Shown: positions 16,115 to 25,058, counted from the first letter of the stretch. The stretch is 64,000 nt of DNA from Propionimicrobium lymphophilum DSM 4903 (GCF_000423485.1 NZ_AUIB01000006.1:62001-126000), one strand, 5' to 3'. Notes: generated by a model from the sequence alone, not told the origin. A program made the numbers and translations.

Positions 16115-17490
16115 CGGTTCTCCTCGATTACCTCTTTGTCTGGAATCTTTGTGGGTTTGGGCGCCTCGATTTTTACGTCCCCGATTATCTCGACGTTTTC
16201 TCCGAAACTGACGTCTCCTTTCACGCTCAAGGCGCTAGCGCGTGAAAGATGCAGTGGTTTAGGAAACCTAGCGTCGAAGTCTTGGATCAACTGATAGTAA
16301 TCAGGGTCAAGATCGACCTTCGGCGCCTTCGCATTGGCAACCAGGTGGTACGAGTCGTCCAAGTTGTAGCAGTCGGAGCGCAGGATAAGCAGCTCGTTCG
16401 TTTTCTTCACGGGCACGAAGCGATCGCGGTCGATTTCTACAACTGCAGACTTCTTGAAGATCTCGATCGCTGCGCCCATCGCGGTCTCGATCTGGACCAC
16501 CTTGGTGCTGCTCGGATCTGTGGGGTCAACTGTTTTAGTGTTTTTGATCAAAGGAAGCCCAAGGACGCCGTGTCGATCATTTAAGCGCTCGCGCAGAGCC
16601 GCTAGATCCAGCCACAGGTTGTTCGAGTTGAACATCGCGTGGCGATTTTCGTCGGAAAAGTATTGGAAGTCTTCTTCACGGGTCTGAGCCGATTCACGCA
16701 AAATTATGTGCTGGTCGGATCTTCTTACCGCCAGGTGACCTCCCTTGCGGTCGTTGGAGGTGCGGCGGCAGACCTCGCAAGCGAACTCGGCTCCGCTGCT
16801 AGCGAACCAGCCAGCGAGCCTGGCATCTGGACGCGCGCCCAGATTGTCGACGTTCGAGACGGCGGCGTAGCGGTATCCGCCTTCGATCAGCTGATCCAGC
16901 ACTCCGGAGTCGCGAAGGGACGGATATATGTCGCCGTGGCCGGGAGGGCACCACTCGAGGGACGGATCCGCGGGCCACGAGACGGGGGACAGGTCGCTCG
17001 CGTCCAGCTTCGGTTCGCTTGACTGCTCGAAGTCGATGGGGAGCCCATCGACGGTAAGCTCGGGATACTCCGAGAGCGCGTCCAGGCAAGGTTTGCGGGT
17101 GGCGAAAGAGTGCATGAAAATAATCGGCAGTCTGACGTCGTATTGTTTGCGCGCAGCGAGCACCTGCCGAACGGAAATGTCCAGGAAGGTGAGTCCGTCA
17201 CGCACGTGCAGCAACGACTTGGGTCCGTCCAAGCCCATGGACGTGCCGAGACCGCCGTTCAACTTGATGATGACGGTTTTTGCCAGCGCATCTTTCGCCG
17301 AGGCTTTGTCGACCTCTATGTCGCGTAGGGCGGGTACGCCGGTGAGCGGTTCTATGTCTTCTTCGCGGATCGTGCCTATCTTGCCGTCTTGTAATTGCCG
17401 GTAGTAGAAAGTGAAGCTTTCGATAGCCGACGCACCTATTTCGGCCTGCTGCATCTTCGCAATCGCGGCCTGGAGCCCATTTTCTGCCAT
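16111..17490 (-). CDS. UTP-glucose-1-phosphate uridylyltransferase, UDPGP (eukaryotic-like) family
   Basis: Makes UDP-glucose from UTP and glucose 1-phosphate for cell-envelope and glycogen-type polymers. The nucleotide-binding motif KLNGGLGTSMGLDGPKS (about residues 74-90) and the later SNVDNLGA and FNSNNLWLDL motifs are diagnostic of the UDPGP family, not of the common bacterial GalU fold. Length is 459 residues. The start at 17490 (MAENGL) is chosen because TACCGT lies 6 nt upstream; a TTG-started frame to 17556 has no support. The C-terminus has a left-handed-beta-like run (SVKGDVSFGENVEIIGDV). It occupies the place of galU in the conserved fcl-galU-glp neighbourhood. Confidence 0.9.
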   Translation of the reverse strand: MAENGLQAAIAKMQQAEIGASAIESFTFYYRQLQDGKIGTIREEDIEPLTGVPALRDIEVDKASAKDALAKTVIIKLNGGLGTSMGLDGPKSLLHVRDGLTFLDISVRQVLAARKQYDVRLPIIFMHSFATRKPCLDALSEYPELTVDGLPIDFEQSSEPKLDASDLSPVSWPADPSLEWCPPGHGDIYPSLRDSGVLDQLIEGGYRYAAVSNVDNLGARPDARLAGWFASSGAEFACEVCRRTSNDRKGGHLAVRRSDQHIILRESAQTREEDFQYFSDENRHAMFNSNNLWLDLAALRERLNDRHGVLGLPLIKNTKTVDPTDPSSTKVVQIETAMGAAIEIFKKSAVVEIDRDRFVPVKKTNELLILRSDCYNLDDSYHLVANAKAPKVDLDPDYYQLIQDFDARFPKPLHLSRASALSVKGDVSFGENVEIIGDVKIEAPKPTKIPDKEVIEENR

Positions 17491-17581
17491 GTGGATACGG
17501 TAGTAGAAAAAGCGCGTTGACGCCCAAGCGACACTGTCGTCTTGGGTATAAAGCAAAAAACCGGCTATTGTAGTCCGAGAT

Positions 17582-17657
17582 GGCCCCGTAGCTCAGGGGA
17601 TAGAGCAGTGGTTTCCTAAACCATGTGTCGTAGGTTCGATTCCTATCGGGGCCGCCA
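17582..17657 (+). tRNA. tRNA-Arg, anticodon CCT
   Basis: A 76-nt cloverleaf with encoded CCA. Acceptor GGCCCCG/CGGGGCC, D-stem GCTC/GAGC, anticodon loop TTCCTAA (anticodon CCT, reads AGG), T-arm GTAGG-TTCGATT-CCTAT, discriminator G. Confidence 0.95.
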
Positions 17658-17775
17658 TTAAATAGCCCTCTGACTAGGTGAAACGGTTTTACGCTTCACC
17701 AGCAGGAGGACAATAGCCCGCCTTGGTTTTTTCGACCTGCTGTCAAAGGGGATGAAACTTTTACCCGGTAAAGAT

Positions 17776-17810
17776 TTTTCTGCCGTGAAAAATAGTTCGG
17801 CGGCAGAAAA
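17776..17810. repeat. Inverted repeat downstream of the MFS gene
   Basis: TTTTCTGCCG and CGGCAGAAAA form a 10-bp perfect stem with a 15-nt loop. The U-tract needed for intrinsic termination would be on the wrong side for both strands, so I list it as a repeat. Confidence 0.5.
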
Positions 17811-17832
17811 GTGCACCTAGTGCGTACCTCGG

Positions 17833-19083
17833 TTAGCCATTATTTTGGCTGCTGGGGCACAGGCTTCTGCTATTTTCTTTGGATTTTTCTTTGGCTGGAT
17901 TCCTCCAAGCCGACGTAGCTAGCACTGCGAAGACCAGCGTCGTAACAGCGAATACAATAGCGGTCAGCGGCGTCTGGATTCTGGCGCATAAGAATCCCGC
18001 CATCGGATAAAGGACTAAATAACACGAGTGCGAGAGTGCGAACTGAGCGGTGAACAGCTGCGTGGAGGTGTGCTCGTCGCAGTTCCTTTTGATTATGCGC
18101 GCAGAAGGCGTCATCACTAGCGAGGAAGTGGCGCCGAGAATTAACCAGCAAAGACAGGCCGCGATCCAGCTGCTGGTGAAGGTGAAGATGAATCCGGTGG
18201 CTGCAAGTGTGAGAGCTATCGCGAACGCACCAACGATTAGAACCAAGCGGTCGGATACACGATCTAGAATTTTGGGCAACAGCAAAGCAGACATCATGGA
18301 GCCTGCCCCGAAGGCGGCGAAAAGAATCGCCACATCCGAGCCGTCCCTGCCGAGCTCGACCTTTACCAAATTCGTGGTGGTGATGATCGATAGAGCGATG
18401 GGCGCTGCAGCGCAAACATTAAGCGCCATCAGCGAACGTAGCTCCGGAACCCTCAAGAACTTTTTGGCGCCGCCAGCCACGCGGTCTAAGAAAGGGGGCT
18501 CTTCCACGTGTTGGTGCTGCGGGAAAGCAGTCGAAGTTACGAGCGCGAGAGAACCGAAAAAGCCAATTGCGGTGCCCACAAATAGTTGGTTGTAGCTCAT
18601 GGCTAAAAGCGCCGCAGCTGCCAACCCTGGGCTGATCAAAGATTCCACGTTGTATGCCAGCGACGAGAGTGAGAGCGCTTTGGTGTATTCGCGCTCATCC
18701 GGCAAAATCTCGGGGATGACGGATTGGAAAGTCGGGGTGAACGTCGCGGATGCCGCCTGAAGAACGAAAATGAGTATGTAGATTTCTAGCGGATTCGCGA
18801 CAAAAGGCAAGCAGAAGGCGACGAGCGCGCGAATCAGGTCGGCACAGATGAGAACAGCTTTTTGGGGTAAAGGGGCAACCAGCGCTGAAATGAATGGCGA
18901 GATGCCAACGTAGGCGATCATCTTTATGGTCATGGCTATGCCCAGAACCATGCTCGCTTGCGAGCCCGCGACGTCGTATGCGAGCAATCCGAGGGCAACG
19001 GTCAATAGGCCGGTCCCGACCAGTGCTATGAACTGAGCCGAGAATAGCTTGGCGTAAGACACGTTTCTGAAAACGCTGAGCAT
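17833..19083 (-). CDS. MFS efflux transporter paired with an ArsR/SmtB sensor
   Basis: A 416-residue inner-membrane transporter with about 12 hydrophobic segments. The N-terminus (FRNVSYAKLFSAQFIALVGTGLLTVALGLLAY) and overall layout resemble the NreB-like and drug-exporter branches of the major facilitator superfamily. Its ATG follows the stop of the ArsR gene after a single base, so the two are co-transcribed and probably translationally coupled. The context suggests metal-induced export, with nickel or cobalt the most likely substrate given the sensor's histidine-rich, cysteine-free sequence. The substrate is inference. Confidence 0.8.
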   Translation of the reverse strand: MLSVFRNVSYAKLFSAQFIALVGTGLLTVALGLLAYDVAGSQASMVLGIAMTIKMIAYVGISPFISALVAPLPQKAVLICADLIRALVAFCLPFVANPLEIYILIFVLQAASATFTPTFQSVIPEILPDEREYTKALSLSSLAYNVESLISPGLAAAALLAMSYNQLFVGTAIGFFGSLALVTSTAFPQHQHVEEPPFLDRVAGGAKKFLRVPELRSLMALNVCAAAPIALSIITTTNLVKVELGRDGSDVAILFAAFGAGSMMSALLLPKILDRVSDRLVLIVGAFAIALTLAATGFIFTFTSSWIAACLCWLILGATSSLVMTPSARIIKRNCDEHTSTQLFTAQFALSHSCYLVLYPMAGFLCARIQTPLTAIVFAVTTLVFAVLATSAWRNPAKEKSKENSRSLCPSSQNNG

Positions 19084-19084
19084 T

Positions 19085-19429
19085 TTAGCCTGCCCTGTGG
19101 TGGCGAGGGATGTCCTCGACGCTGTGTTCTGCCTGGTAGAGAGCGTCGATGGCCAGTTGAGATACGTGCTCGTTAGCCACCCGGTAAAAGACGCGCTGGC
19201 CCTCCTGGCGGGTCTGAACGATTCTCGCCATCCGCAGCTTGGCGAGATGCTGGGAGACCGATGCGGGCTGCTTGCCTAGCATGCCGGCGATCTCGTTTAC
19301 TGAACGCTCTGAGTCATTCAATATCATCACTATTCGAAGGCGAGTAGGATCCGCCAGCATCGAAAAGACCTCCACCGCCAAGTCGATGTATTCGTTATTC
19401 AGATCGAACGATTGCTTATCTGCGTTCAT
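19085..19429 (-). CDS. ArsR/SmtB-family metal-responsive repressor
   Basis: A 114-residue winged-helix repressor. Residues 22-33 (VFSMLADPTRLRI) and the recognition helix (PASVSQHLAKLRMARIV) are characteristic. There is no cysteine anywhere, so a thiolate site for arsenic or cadmium is excluded. The C-terminal helix carries AEHSVED and ends RHHRAG, a pattern that fits the alpha-5 His/Glu sites of nickel-cobalt sensors such as NmtR/KmtR. The start at 19429 is chosen because the operator palindrome lies directly in front of it; a longer frame to 19558 is AT-rich and without family similarity. Expected to repress itself and the adjoining MFS gene until metal binds. Confidence 0.85.
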   Translation of the reverse strand: MNADKQSFDLNNEYIDLAVEVFSMLADPTRLRIVMILNDSERSVNEIAGMLGKQPASVSQHLAKLRMARIVQTRQEGQRVFYRVANEHVSQLAIDALYQAEHSVEDIPRHHRAG

Positions 19430-19447
19430 ATGCAGATACTTGCATAT
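19428..19447 (-). promoter_or_regulatory. Palindromic operator of the ArsR-MFS operon
   Basis: ATATGCA and TGCATAT are perfect inverted 7-mers separated by 6 nt, overlapping the start codon of the repressor gene. This is the usual form of SmtB/ArsR operators and would block a promoter placed here. Confidence 0.7.
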
Positions 19448-19639
19448 CTTCTCAGCAAAACCAAAGGAAAAGGGGAAAAGAGGGTAATGGAACCGAATTT
19501 TTTTAAAGTGGTAGCTTCTAAGTAATAGGTAAAACAGTCTGACGAGGCGCTTGGGCAATGACGTGCAACGGCTTCGCGAAATGCTTCGAAGCCTTCATAA
19601 CGCCTGCCAAAGCCGAATCGGGCGATAGGTTACGAAAGA

Positions 19640-20209
19640 ATGAATATGGTCAAAAAAATTTCTGTTTTGGTCGGCAGTCTGCGCAGAGAATCAATTGCGC
19701 GGAAAATCGCACACAATGTAATAGACCTTTTCCCCGAAGGGTATAAGGCTGAGATCGTCGAAATCAGGGATCTGCCTCTATACGATTTCGATTACGACGA
19801 TCCAGAGGTAACAGACAAGAGCCTGCCTGCCGAATACACCAAATTCCGCGAAACAATCAAAGCCAGCGACGGCGTGTTGTTCGTTACTCCTGAGAATAAC
19901 CGCTGCATTCCTGCCTGCCTGAAAAATGCGGTCGATGTTGGCTCTAAACCGAATTCTGATGTGGCTTGGAAGAACTTGCCGGCCGGCATAATCAGCCATT
20001 CTGTTGGACGAATGGGCGGCTACAGCTCGCAGAAGAATCTGCGTCTAGCCTTGAGCTACTTCGACATGACCTTACCCGGCCAGCCAGAAATTTTCCTGGG
20101 GCAGTCGCCGACGCTGCTTGACGATGAGGGCAAATTTAATAACGAAAAGACTATCGAATTCGTTAAGGGATATATCAATAATTTTGTCGAAATCGTTGAA
20201 AATAACTAG
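19640..20209 (+). CDS. NAD(P)H-dependent FMN reductase (ChrR/YieF-like)
   Basis: A 189-residue flavodoxin-fold flavoprotein that reduces quinones, azo compounds or chromate with NAD(P)H in this family. The FMN-phosphate loop is visible at the N-terminus (VLVGSLRRESIARKIA), with FVTPENNRCIPACLKNAVD in place of the usual PEYN-type motif. It is divergent from the ArsR gene with a gap of about 210 nt and ends just before a strong terminator. The ArsR neighbour suggests, but does not show, a link to metal or oxidative stress. Only a weak ribosome-binding site precedes ATG 19640; the second ATG (19646) is an alternative. Confidence 0.85.
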   Translation: MNMVKKISVLVGSLRRESIARKIAHNVIDLFPEGYKAEIVEIRDLPLYDFDYDDPEVTDKSLPAEYTKFRETIKASDGVLFVTPENNRCIPACLKNAVDVGSKPNSDVAWKNLPAGIISHSVGRMGGYSSQKNLRLALSYFDMTLPGQPEIFLGQSPTLLDDEGKFNNEKTIEFVKGYINNFVEIVENN

Positions 20210-20216
20210 TTAAGAA

Positions 20217-20258
20217 AATGTGGTGGCGGTTGCTATTAAAGGCAACCGCCACCACATT
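20217..20258. terminator. Bidirectional hairpin terminator
   Basis: A 17-bp perfect stem (AATGTGGTGGCGGTTGC and complement) with an 8-nt loop lies between two convergent genes. A short T-containing stretch follows on the plus strand and TTTTCTT on the minus strand. Confidence 0.85.
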
Positions 20259-20269
20259 CTATAAAAGCC

Positions 20270-22045
20270 TTAGACGTTTAGTTCGAGCCATTTATCCTCG
20301 AGCTCAGATATTTGCTCCTGGAGCTCAACCAGCTTCCCGCCCTGTTCTGTCAGCCAGACGTAGTCGCTAGGGTCATGATCTTCCATCTGAGCTTCCAGCT
20401 TCTCCTGCGATGCGCTCAGACGTTTGATCTTGCGTTCCACAGCCTCTATCTCTTTTCGCTGGGCGCGGAGATCAACGCTGGAAGGCCCGAGCTGTTTCGT
20501 CGGTTCCTCCGCAGCCAGGGGAGCGGGGACCTCACCGTCATCGAGCTTCTTTGCTAACCGGAGGTATTCGTCGACGCCGCCGGGCAGGTGGCGGAGCGTG
20601 CCACCCAGGATTGCGTACTGCTGATCTGTGATGCGCTCGATCAGGTATCGGTCGTGGCTTACCACCAGCAGGGTGCCCGGCCAGGTGTCTAGCACGTCTT
20701 CCATGGCCGCAAGCATGTCGGTGTCAACGTCGTTGGTTGGCTCGTCGAGAACCAGGACGTTCGGTTCGGAAAGCAGCACCATCAGCAACTGAAGCCGGCG
20801 CTTCTGGCCGCCGGAAAGATCGTTGACGAATGCGCTGAGATGTGCAGACGAGAACCCTAGCCGCTCCAAAAGTTGAGCCGGGGTGAGTTCCTTGCCCCCG
20901 ATGTCGAAAGTTGCTTGAGTGCGGCTGAGCACCTCACGAACCCTGTCCGTGCCGATTTCGGCTAGGGCCGAGAACTGTTGGTCGAGCACACCAAACTTGA
21001 CGGTCTTGCCTCGCCTGACGCTGCCGCTGGATGCCTCGATCGTCCCGCAGATCAGCCCGAGAAGGGTAGATTTGCCCGCGCCATTAGCCCCCAAGATTCC
21101 AGATCGCTCGCCAGGCGCGATCTTCCAGTTGACACCATGAAGCACCTGATGGTCGCCGTAAGAAACGTCCACGTCAAGAAGATCGACGACCCTCTTGCCC
21201 AGACGAGCCATCGACAATCTGGAAAGCTCAATCTTGTTGCGGGGCTCCGGTACATTGGCGATTAGTTCGTTGGCGGCCTCAATGCGGAACTTCGGTTTGC
21301 TAGTACGCGCAGGTGCGCCACGGCGCAGCCAGGCGAGTTCCTTGCGCATAATGTTTTGGCGTTTTGCCTCAGTAGCCGCTGCGATTCGATCGCGTTCGAC
21401 GCGCTGCAAAACATATGCCGCGTAACCGCCCTCGAAAGGCTCGACGATCTGATCGTGAACCTCCCACGTCGTGGTGGCTACCTCGTCCAAAAACCATCTG
21501 TCGTGGGTGATTACCAGAAGCCCACCGGTGTTCTTTGGCCAGCGATTCTTCAGGTGCTCGGCCAGCCAGTTGACGCCCTCAATATCGAGGTGGTTTGTCG
21601 GCTCGTCAAGCGCGATGACTTCCCATTCGTCCACCAGCAACTTCGCCAGAGCGACCCTTCGCCTCTGGCCACCGGAGAGCTGGCCCACGGGCTTTTCCCA
21701 GTCGAGATCGGGAACCAGGCCGGTGATGACGTCCCTGATTCTTGGGTCAGAAGCCCATACGTATTCCTCAACGTCACCGACGATCGAGCGGCCGACGCTG
21801 ATGTTCCCATCGAGTTCGTCGCGCTGCGTTAGCTCGCCCACACGCAAGTCGGAGCGGTATGTCACCTGTCCCGAATCGGGCTCGACTCGGCCTGTGAGCA
21901 TTCCGAGCAGACTGGACTTTCCATCGCCGTTTCTGCCGACGATACCCACTCGATCTCCGTCAGAGATGCCTAGCGTGACCGAGTCGAAAACCTGCTTGGT
22001 TGGGTAGGAAAGGCTCAGATTCTGAGCCCCAAGTAAGTGCGCCAT
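20270..22045 (-). CDS. ABC-F family ATPase (Uup-like)
   Basis: A soluble protein of 591 residues with two ABC ATPase domains and no membrane segments. Walker A motifs are GRNGDGKSS (about residue 38) and GANGAGKST (about 320). ABC signatures are LSGGQRRRVALAKLL and LSGGQKRRLQLLM, and both Walker B regions read LDEPTN. A linker of arginine-rich helix joins them and a C-terminal coiled coil (about 525-591) follows, as in Uup. ABC-F proteins act on ribosomes or branched DNA intermediates rather than transport. Its ATG directly abuts the stop of the upstream DUF4191 gene, indicating one transcript. Confidence 0.9.
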   Translation of the reverse strand: MAHLLGAQNLSLSYPTKQVFDSVTLGISDGDRVGIVGRNGDGKSSLLGMLTGRVEPDSGQVTYRSDLRVGELTQRDELDGNISVGRSIVGDVEEYVWASDPRIRDVITGLVPDLDWEKPVGQLSGGQRRRVALAKLLVDEWEVIALDEPTNHLDIEGVNWLAEHLKNRWPKNTGGLLVITHDRWFLDEVATTTWEVHDQIVEPFEGGYAAYVLQRVERDRIAAATEAKRQNIMRKELAWLRRGAPARTSKPKFRIEAANELIANVPEPRNKIELSRLSMARLGKRVVDLLDVDVSYGDHQVLHGVNWKIAPGERSGILGANGAGKSTLLGLICGTIEASSGSVRRGKTVKFGVLDQQFSALAEIGTDRVREVLSRTQATFDIGGKELTPAQLLERLGFSSAHLSAFVNDLSGGQKRRLQLLMVLLSEPNVLVLDEPTNDVDTDMLAAMEDVLDTWPGTLLVVSHDRYLIERITDQQYAILGGTLRHLPGGVDEYLRLAKKLDDGEVPAPLAAEEPTKQLGPSSVDLRAQRKEIEAVERKIKRLSASQEKLEAQMEDHDPSDYVWLTEQGGKLVELQEQISELEDKWLELNV

Positions 22046-22828
22046 TTAGCGCCCACGCATGGCCCGGTGCGCGCCCTTCATGTTGGGCATTGGGCCCTTG
22101 GGTATTGGCATGCGAGGCTTGCTGGCATCCAGCGCCTTCAGACGCGAGCTCAGATCGATAACTTGGGTCTTGTCCAGCTTCTTGGGCATCCTCTGGATGT
22201 GCTTTGCCAGCTCATTTAGCGGCACCTGGCCCTCGCCGTAGCCGATGACGATTGTCTTGACGTCGACGTTGTAGGCGATTGCGGAGTGACGGTTCGCCTC
22301 GGTCTTAAGCAGCTTGCGGATGGCGCCGGTCTGGCCATCGCCAACCAGAACCAGGCCGCATGGGCCGACAACGCGGTGCACGACGTCCTTGTTGCGGTTG
22401 AATGCGATGGCCGGGGTGTACTGATACTTCTTCTTGTTCAGCATCGAAAGAGCAACCTCGCCGGAACCGGCCTGGCCCTCGTAGCGGGTGTACGTGGCCT
22501 TCTTTAGGCGATTGGTAAACACCAGCATCGCAACGGTCATGCCAAACAGGACGCCGAAGATCAGGAACCACAACCAGCTGAAGGAGCTGCCTGTAGCCGT
22601 ACTGATGATCAGGCCGATAACTAGACCAACGACGGCCGTCAGCGCCCACGCGCCGAACACGAAGAGCGGCAGCTTCTTGTCGAACTCGTACGTGGCCTTC
22701 CACGCCTCGTGCAGCTGCCTGATGGTTCCCCAGTCGCGAGGGTTATCGGAATTGCGTTTCTTCGCTCGCAGCGCCTTACGTTCCGCGCGCTGCTTGGCGG
22801 CTAATTCCTTTGACCGTTCGCTTGCCAT
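22046..22828 (-). CDS. DUF4191 membrane protein
   Basis: A 260-residue actinobacterial protein of unknown function. A charged N-terminal helix (AAKQRAERKALRAKKR) is followed by two transmembrane segments (about residues 55-105), a cytosolic domain with VVGPCGLVLVGDG, and a basic proline-rich tail. DUF4191 genes usually lie beside lipoate-synthesis or lipoyl-enzyme genes; here a lipoylated E2 gene lies immediately upstream, matching that context. The stop is directly followed by the ATG of the ABC-F gene. Confidence 0.8.
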   Translation of the reverse strand: MASERSKELAAKQRAERKALRAKKRNSDNPRDWGTIRQLHEAWKATYEFDKKLPLFVFGAWALTAVVGLVIGLIISTATGSSFSWLWFLIFGVLFGMTVAMLVFTNRLKKATYTRYEGQAGSGEVALSMLNKKKYQYTPAIAFNRNKDVVHRVVGPCGLVLVGDGQTGAIRKLLKTEANRHSAIAYNVDVKTIVIGYGEGQVPLNELAKHIQRMPKKLDKTQVIDLSSRLKALDASKPRMPIPKGPMPNMKGAHRAMRGR

Positions 22829-22911
22829 TATCGCTCCGTAACTAGATTGCTTAACGTGTCGATTCTACATATAACGAAAACCAAGTTCATCCTGCGCGGT
22901 TTACGCAAAAA

Positions 22912-22941
22912 CTTGGGGCCCGACGATGGTCGAGCCCCAAG
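22912..22941 (-). terminator. Intrinsic terminator of the E2 gene
   Basis: On the minus strand, CTTGGGGC / GCCCCAAG with an inner CGAC/GTCG extension is followed by TTTTT. It lies 17 nt past the E2 stop. Confidence 0.85.
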
Positions 22942-22957
22942 AATTTTAGTTGTTTAA

Positions 22958-24625
22958 CTAAGCGCCGAATTCAGCGCCGAAATCACCGGATTCCAGGCGT
23001 GCCTTGATTGCAGAGAGGAAGTCTCCGGCCAGCGCACCGTCGATCAGGCGGTGATCATAGGTCAAAGAGATGTACATCATCTGACGAACCGCGATCGTGT
23101 CGTTGCCAAACTCGTCCGTGACGACGACCGGACGCTTCACTAGAGCGCCGGTGCCCATGATCGCCGAGTTCGGCTGGTTGATGATCGGTGTGTCGAACAG
23201 CGAGCCGTTGCCGCCGTAGTTGGTGATGGTGAACGTGGAACCCGAAAGCTCATCCGGCTTGATGGAGTTGGAGCGGACGCGCTTGGCCACGTCGGCGATT
23301 GCTTTCGCCAGACCGCCAACATTCAGGTCTCCAGCCTCCTTGATGACCGGAACCATCAGACCCTTCTCGGAGGCAACCGCGATGCCGAGGTTCTCCGAGC
23401 CGTGGTAGGTGATGGTCTTTTCTTCCAGGCTCATCGATGCGTTGAAGATCGGGAACTTCTGCAGGGTCTCGACGGTCGCCTTGGCGATGAACGCCAGGTA
23501 AGTCAGGCCGACCCCCTCTCGGGAGCGGAAATCGTCCTTGACTTTCTTGCGCAGGTTCGCAATGCCGGTCAGGTCCACCTCGACGGTGGCGGTCAGCTGG
23601 GCAGCGGTCTCGAGCGACTCGTTCATGCGCTGTGCGATGATCTGACGCATCCTCGGCAACTTCTCGGTGGTGCCGCGCTTGTCCTCGTCGTGACCAGCCG
23701 GCGTGCCTGCTGCGGGCTTGGTTTCGGGTGCGGCCTGAGGTGCGGGGGCCTTTGCTGCCTCGGCGGCTGCCTGGACGTCCTGCTTGCGGATGCGGCCGCC
23801 AACGCCGGTGCCCTCGATGGTGCTCAGGTCGACGCCCAAGTCCCTAGCCATTTTGCGAACCAGCGGCGTTACGTAAACTTCCTTGCTGCCAGCGGCGCGA
23901 GGCGCTGCGACGGGTGCGGGAGCCGAAGCAGTCGGGGCCGCAGGAGACGGAGCGCTCGGACGTGGTGCAGGTGGCTGCGGGGCCGGAGGCTGTGGTGCCG
24001 CGGGAGCTGCCTGCTGAGGAGCGGGCGCTGTGGGCTGCGGAGTCGGGGCAGCGGAAGCGTCGCCGATGATGCCCAAAACGGAGCCGACGGTGACTTCCTC
24101 GTCCTCGTTCGCGCGAACCTCAAGTAGCGTGCCTGCTGCGGGAGCGGGAATCTCGGTGTCAACCTTGTCGGTGCTCACCTCTAGGACGGGCTCGCCTGCC
24201 TCGACCTCCTCGCCGACCTCCTTGAGCCAGCGTGCGATGACCGCTTGATTGACGCCTTCGCCCAACTCGGGAAGCTTGATCTCGGTGCCGCTCGCCTGAC
24301 CTGTTGGCGCCTGCTGGGCCTGTGCCTCAGGAGCTACTGCCTGCGCGGGGGCTGGAGCCGCCGGTGCAGGGACGGCGGGGGCCTCGTTGGCGTCACCGAT
24401 GATTGCGATGACCGCGCCAACCTCGGCGACATCATCCTCGTTGTACTTGATTTCTAACAGTGTGCCGCTTGCCGGGGACGGCACTTCGGTGTCCACCTTG
24501 TCGGTGCTCACCTCGAGCAGCGGTTCCTGTGCCGAAACCTGCTCGCCAACTTCTTTAAGCCAGCGCGAAATGGTTCCTTCGGTGACGCTTTCGCCCAGAG
24601 CGGGCAGGGTTACTTCGGTCGACAT
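22958..24625 (-). CDS. sucB: Dihydrolipoamide acyltransferase (E2) of a 2-oxoacid dehydrogenase complex, two lipoyl domains
   Basis: Core subunit that passes acyl groups from E1 via lipoyl-lysine to CoA. The order is lipoyl domain 1 (1-80, modified Lys43 in STDKVDTE), an Ala/Pro linker, lipoyl domain 2 (about 120-197, again STDKVDTE), a second linker, the E3-binding domain (about 245-285, VTPLVRKMARDLGVDL) and the catalytic domain with DHRLIDG near the end. Length is 555 residues. Start 24625 is supported by AAGGAG 9 nt upstream. In actinobacteria this type is annotated as SucB and serves pyruvate and/or 2-oxoglutarate dehydrogenase; which one cannot be decided here. Confidence 0.9.
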   Translation of the reverse strand: MSTEVTLPALGESVTEGTISRWLKEVGEQVSAQEPLLEVSTDKVDTEVPSPASGTLLEIKYNEDDVAEVGAVIAIIGDANEAPAVPAPAAPAPAQAVAPEAQAQQAPTGQASGTEIKLPELGEGVNQAVIARWLKEVGEEVEAGEPVLEVSTDKVDTEIPAPAAGTLLEVRANEDEEVTVGSVLGIIGDASAAPTPQPTAPAPQQAAPAAPQPPAPQPPAPRPSAPSPAAPTASAPAPVAAPRAAGSKEVYVTPLVRKMARDLGVDLSTIEGTGVGGRIRKQDVQAAAEAAKAPAPQAAPETKPAAGTPAGHDEDKRGTTEKLPRMRQIIAQRMNESLETAAQLTATVEVDLTGIANLRKKVKDDFRSREGVGLTYLAFIAKATVETLQKFPIFNASMSLEEKTITYHGSENLGIAVASEKGLMVPVIKEAGDLNVGGLAKAIADVAKRVRSNSIKPDELSGSTFTITNYGGNGSLFDTPIINQPNSAIMGTGALVKRPVVVTDEFGNDTIAVRQMMYISLTYDHRLIDGALAGDFLSAIKARLESGDFGAEFGA

Positions 24626-24710
24626 TTGACGGACGCTCCTTCGCAGCACGTTAATCTTTCGAAACCTAGCCTAATAGCAAAGTCGGAATGTTCGGGCAAT
24701 AATTAGCCAG

Positions 24711-25058
24711 GTGGGACTTATGAGATTTTTTAGACGAGGCCGGCGCCGGGCACAGATAGCCCGAGCCGAGGCGACGATACCCGACGCCACGAAGACTCAC
24801 CTCGAGGACTTCATCGCTAGTAGGCAGGGGGTGGAGGCTTGGGTAGAGTGCGCCGCGGGGTTCAACAAGGCCTCAATCCTGCTGATAGATAAAGAAGGCG
24901 AATCGACGCGCAGATCAGTCGAATCAGAAAGCTGGGCATTCGATTTCGCCAAGAAAAATGGGATACCGGCTTATCAGGCGGGTGTTGTGCCGTATCCCCA
25001 GCGCAAGCGTGACTTCGACGCCAAGTCTAGAGGGCGCAAACACCCGCCGATTAATTAG
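24711..25058 (+). CDS. Small conserved actinobacterial protein, unknown function
   Basis: A 115-residue basic protein without signal peptide or membrane helix. An arginine-rich start (RFFRRGRRRAQ) is followed by a mixed domain with GVEAWVECAAGFNKASILLIDKEG and FAKKNGIPAY, and a basic C-terminus. I do not know its role. Start may be GTG 24711 or ATG 24720; the CAGGTGGG upstream fits ATG 24720 better. The last four bases (TTAG) are shared with the stop of the convergent pepA gene, and it runs divergently from the E2 gene with an 85-nt gap. Confidence 0.65.
   Translation: MGLMRFFRRGRRRAQIARAEATIPDATKTHLEDFIASRQGVEAWVECAAGFNKASILLIDKEGESTRRSVESESWAFDFAKKNGIPAYQAGVVPYPQRKRDFDAKSRGRKHPPIN

Noticed and set aside
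17776-17810. Intrinsic terminator after the MFS gene
   Set aside because: The stem is perfect but the T-run is on the 5' side for both strands, so I keep it only as an inverted repeat.
23402-24127. Long plus-strand frame inside the E2 gene
   Set aside because: It is the Gly/Cys/Arg-rich complement of Ala/Pro linkers in a high-GC gene, a typical shadow frame.
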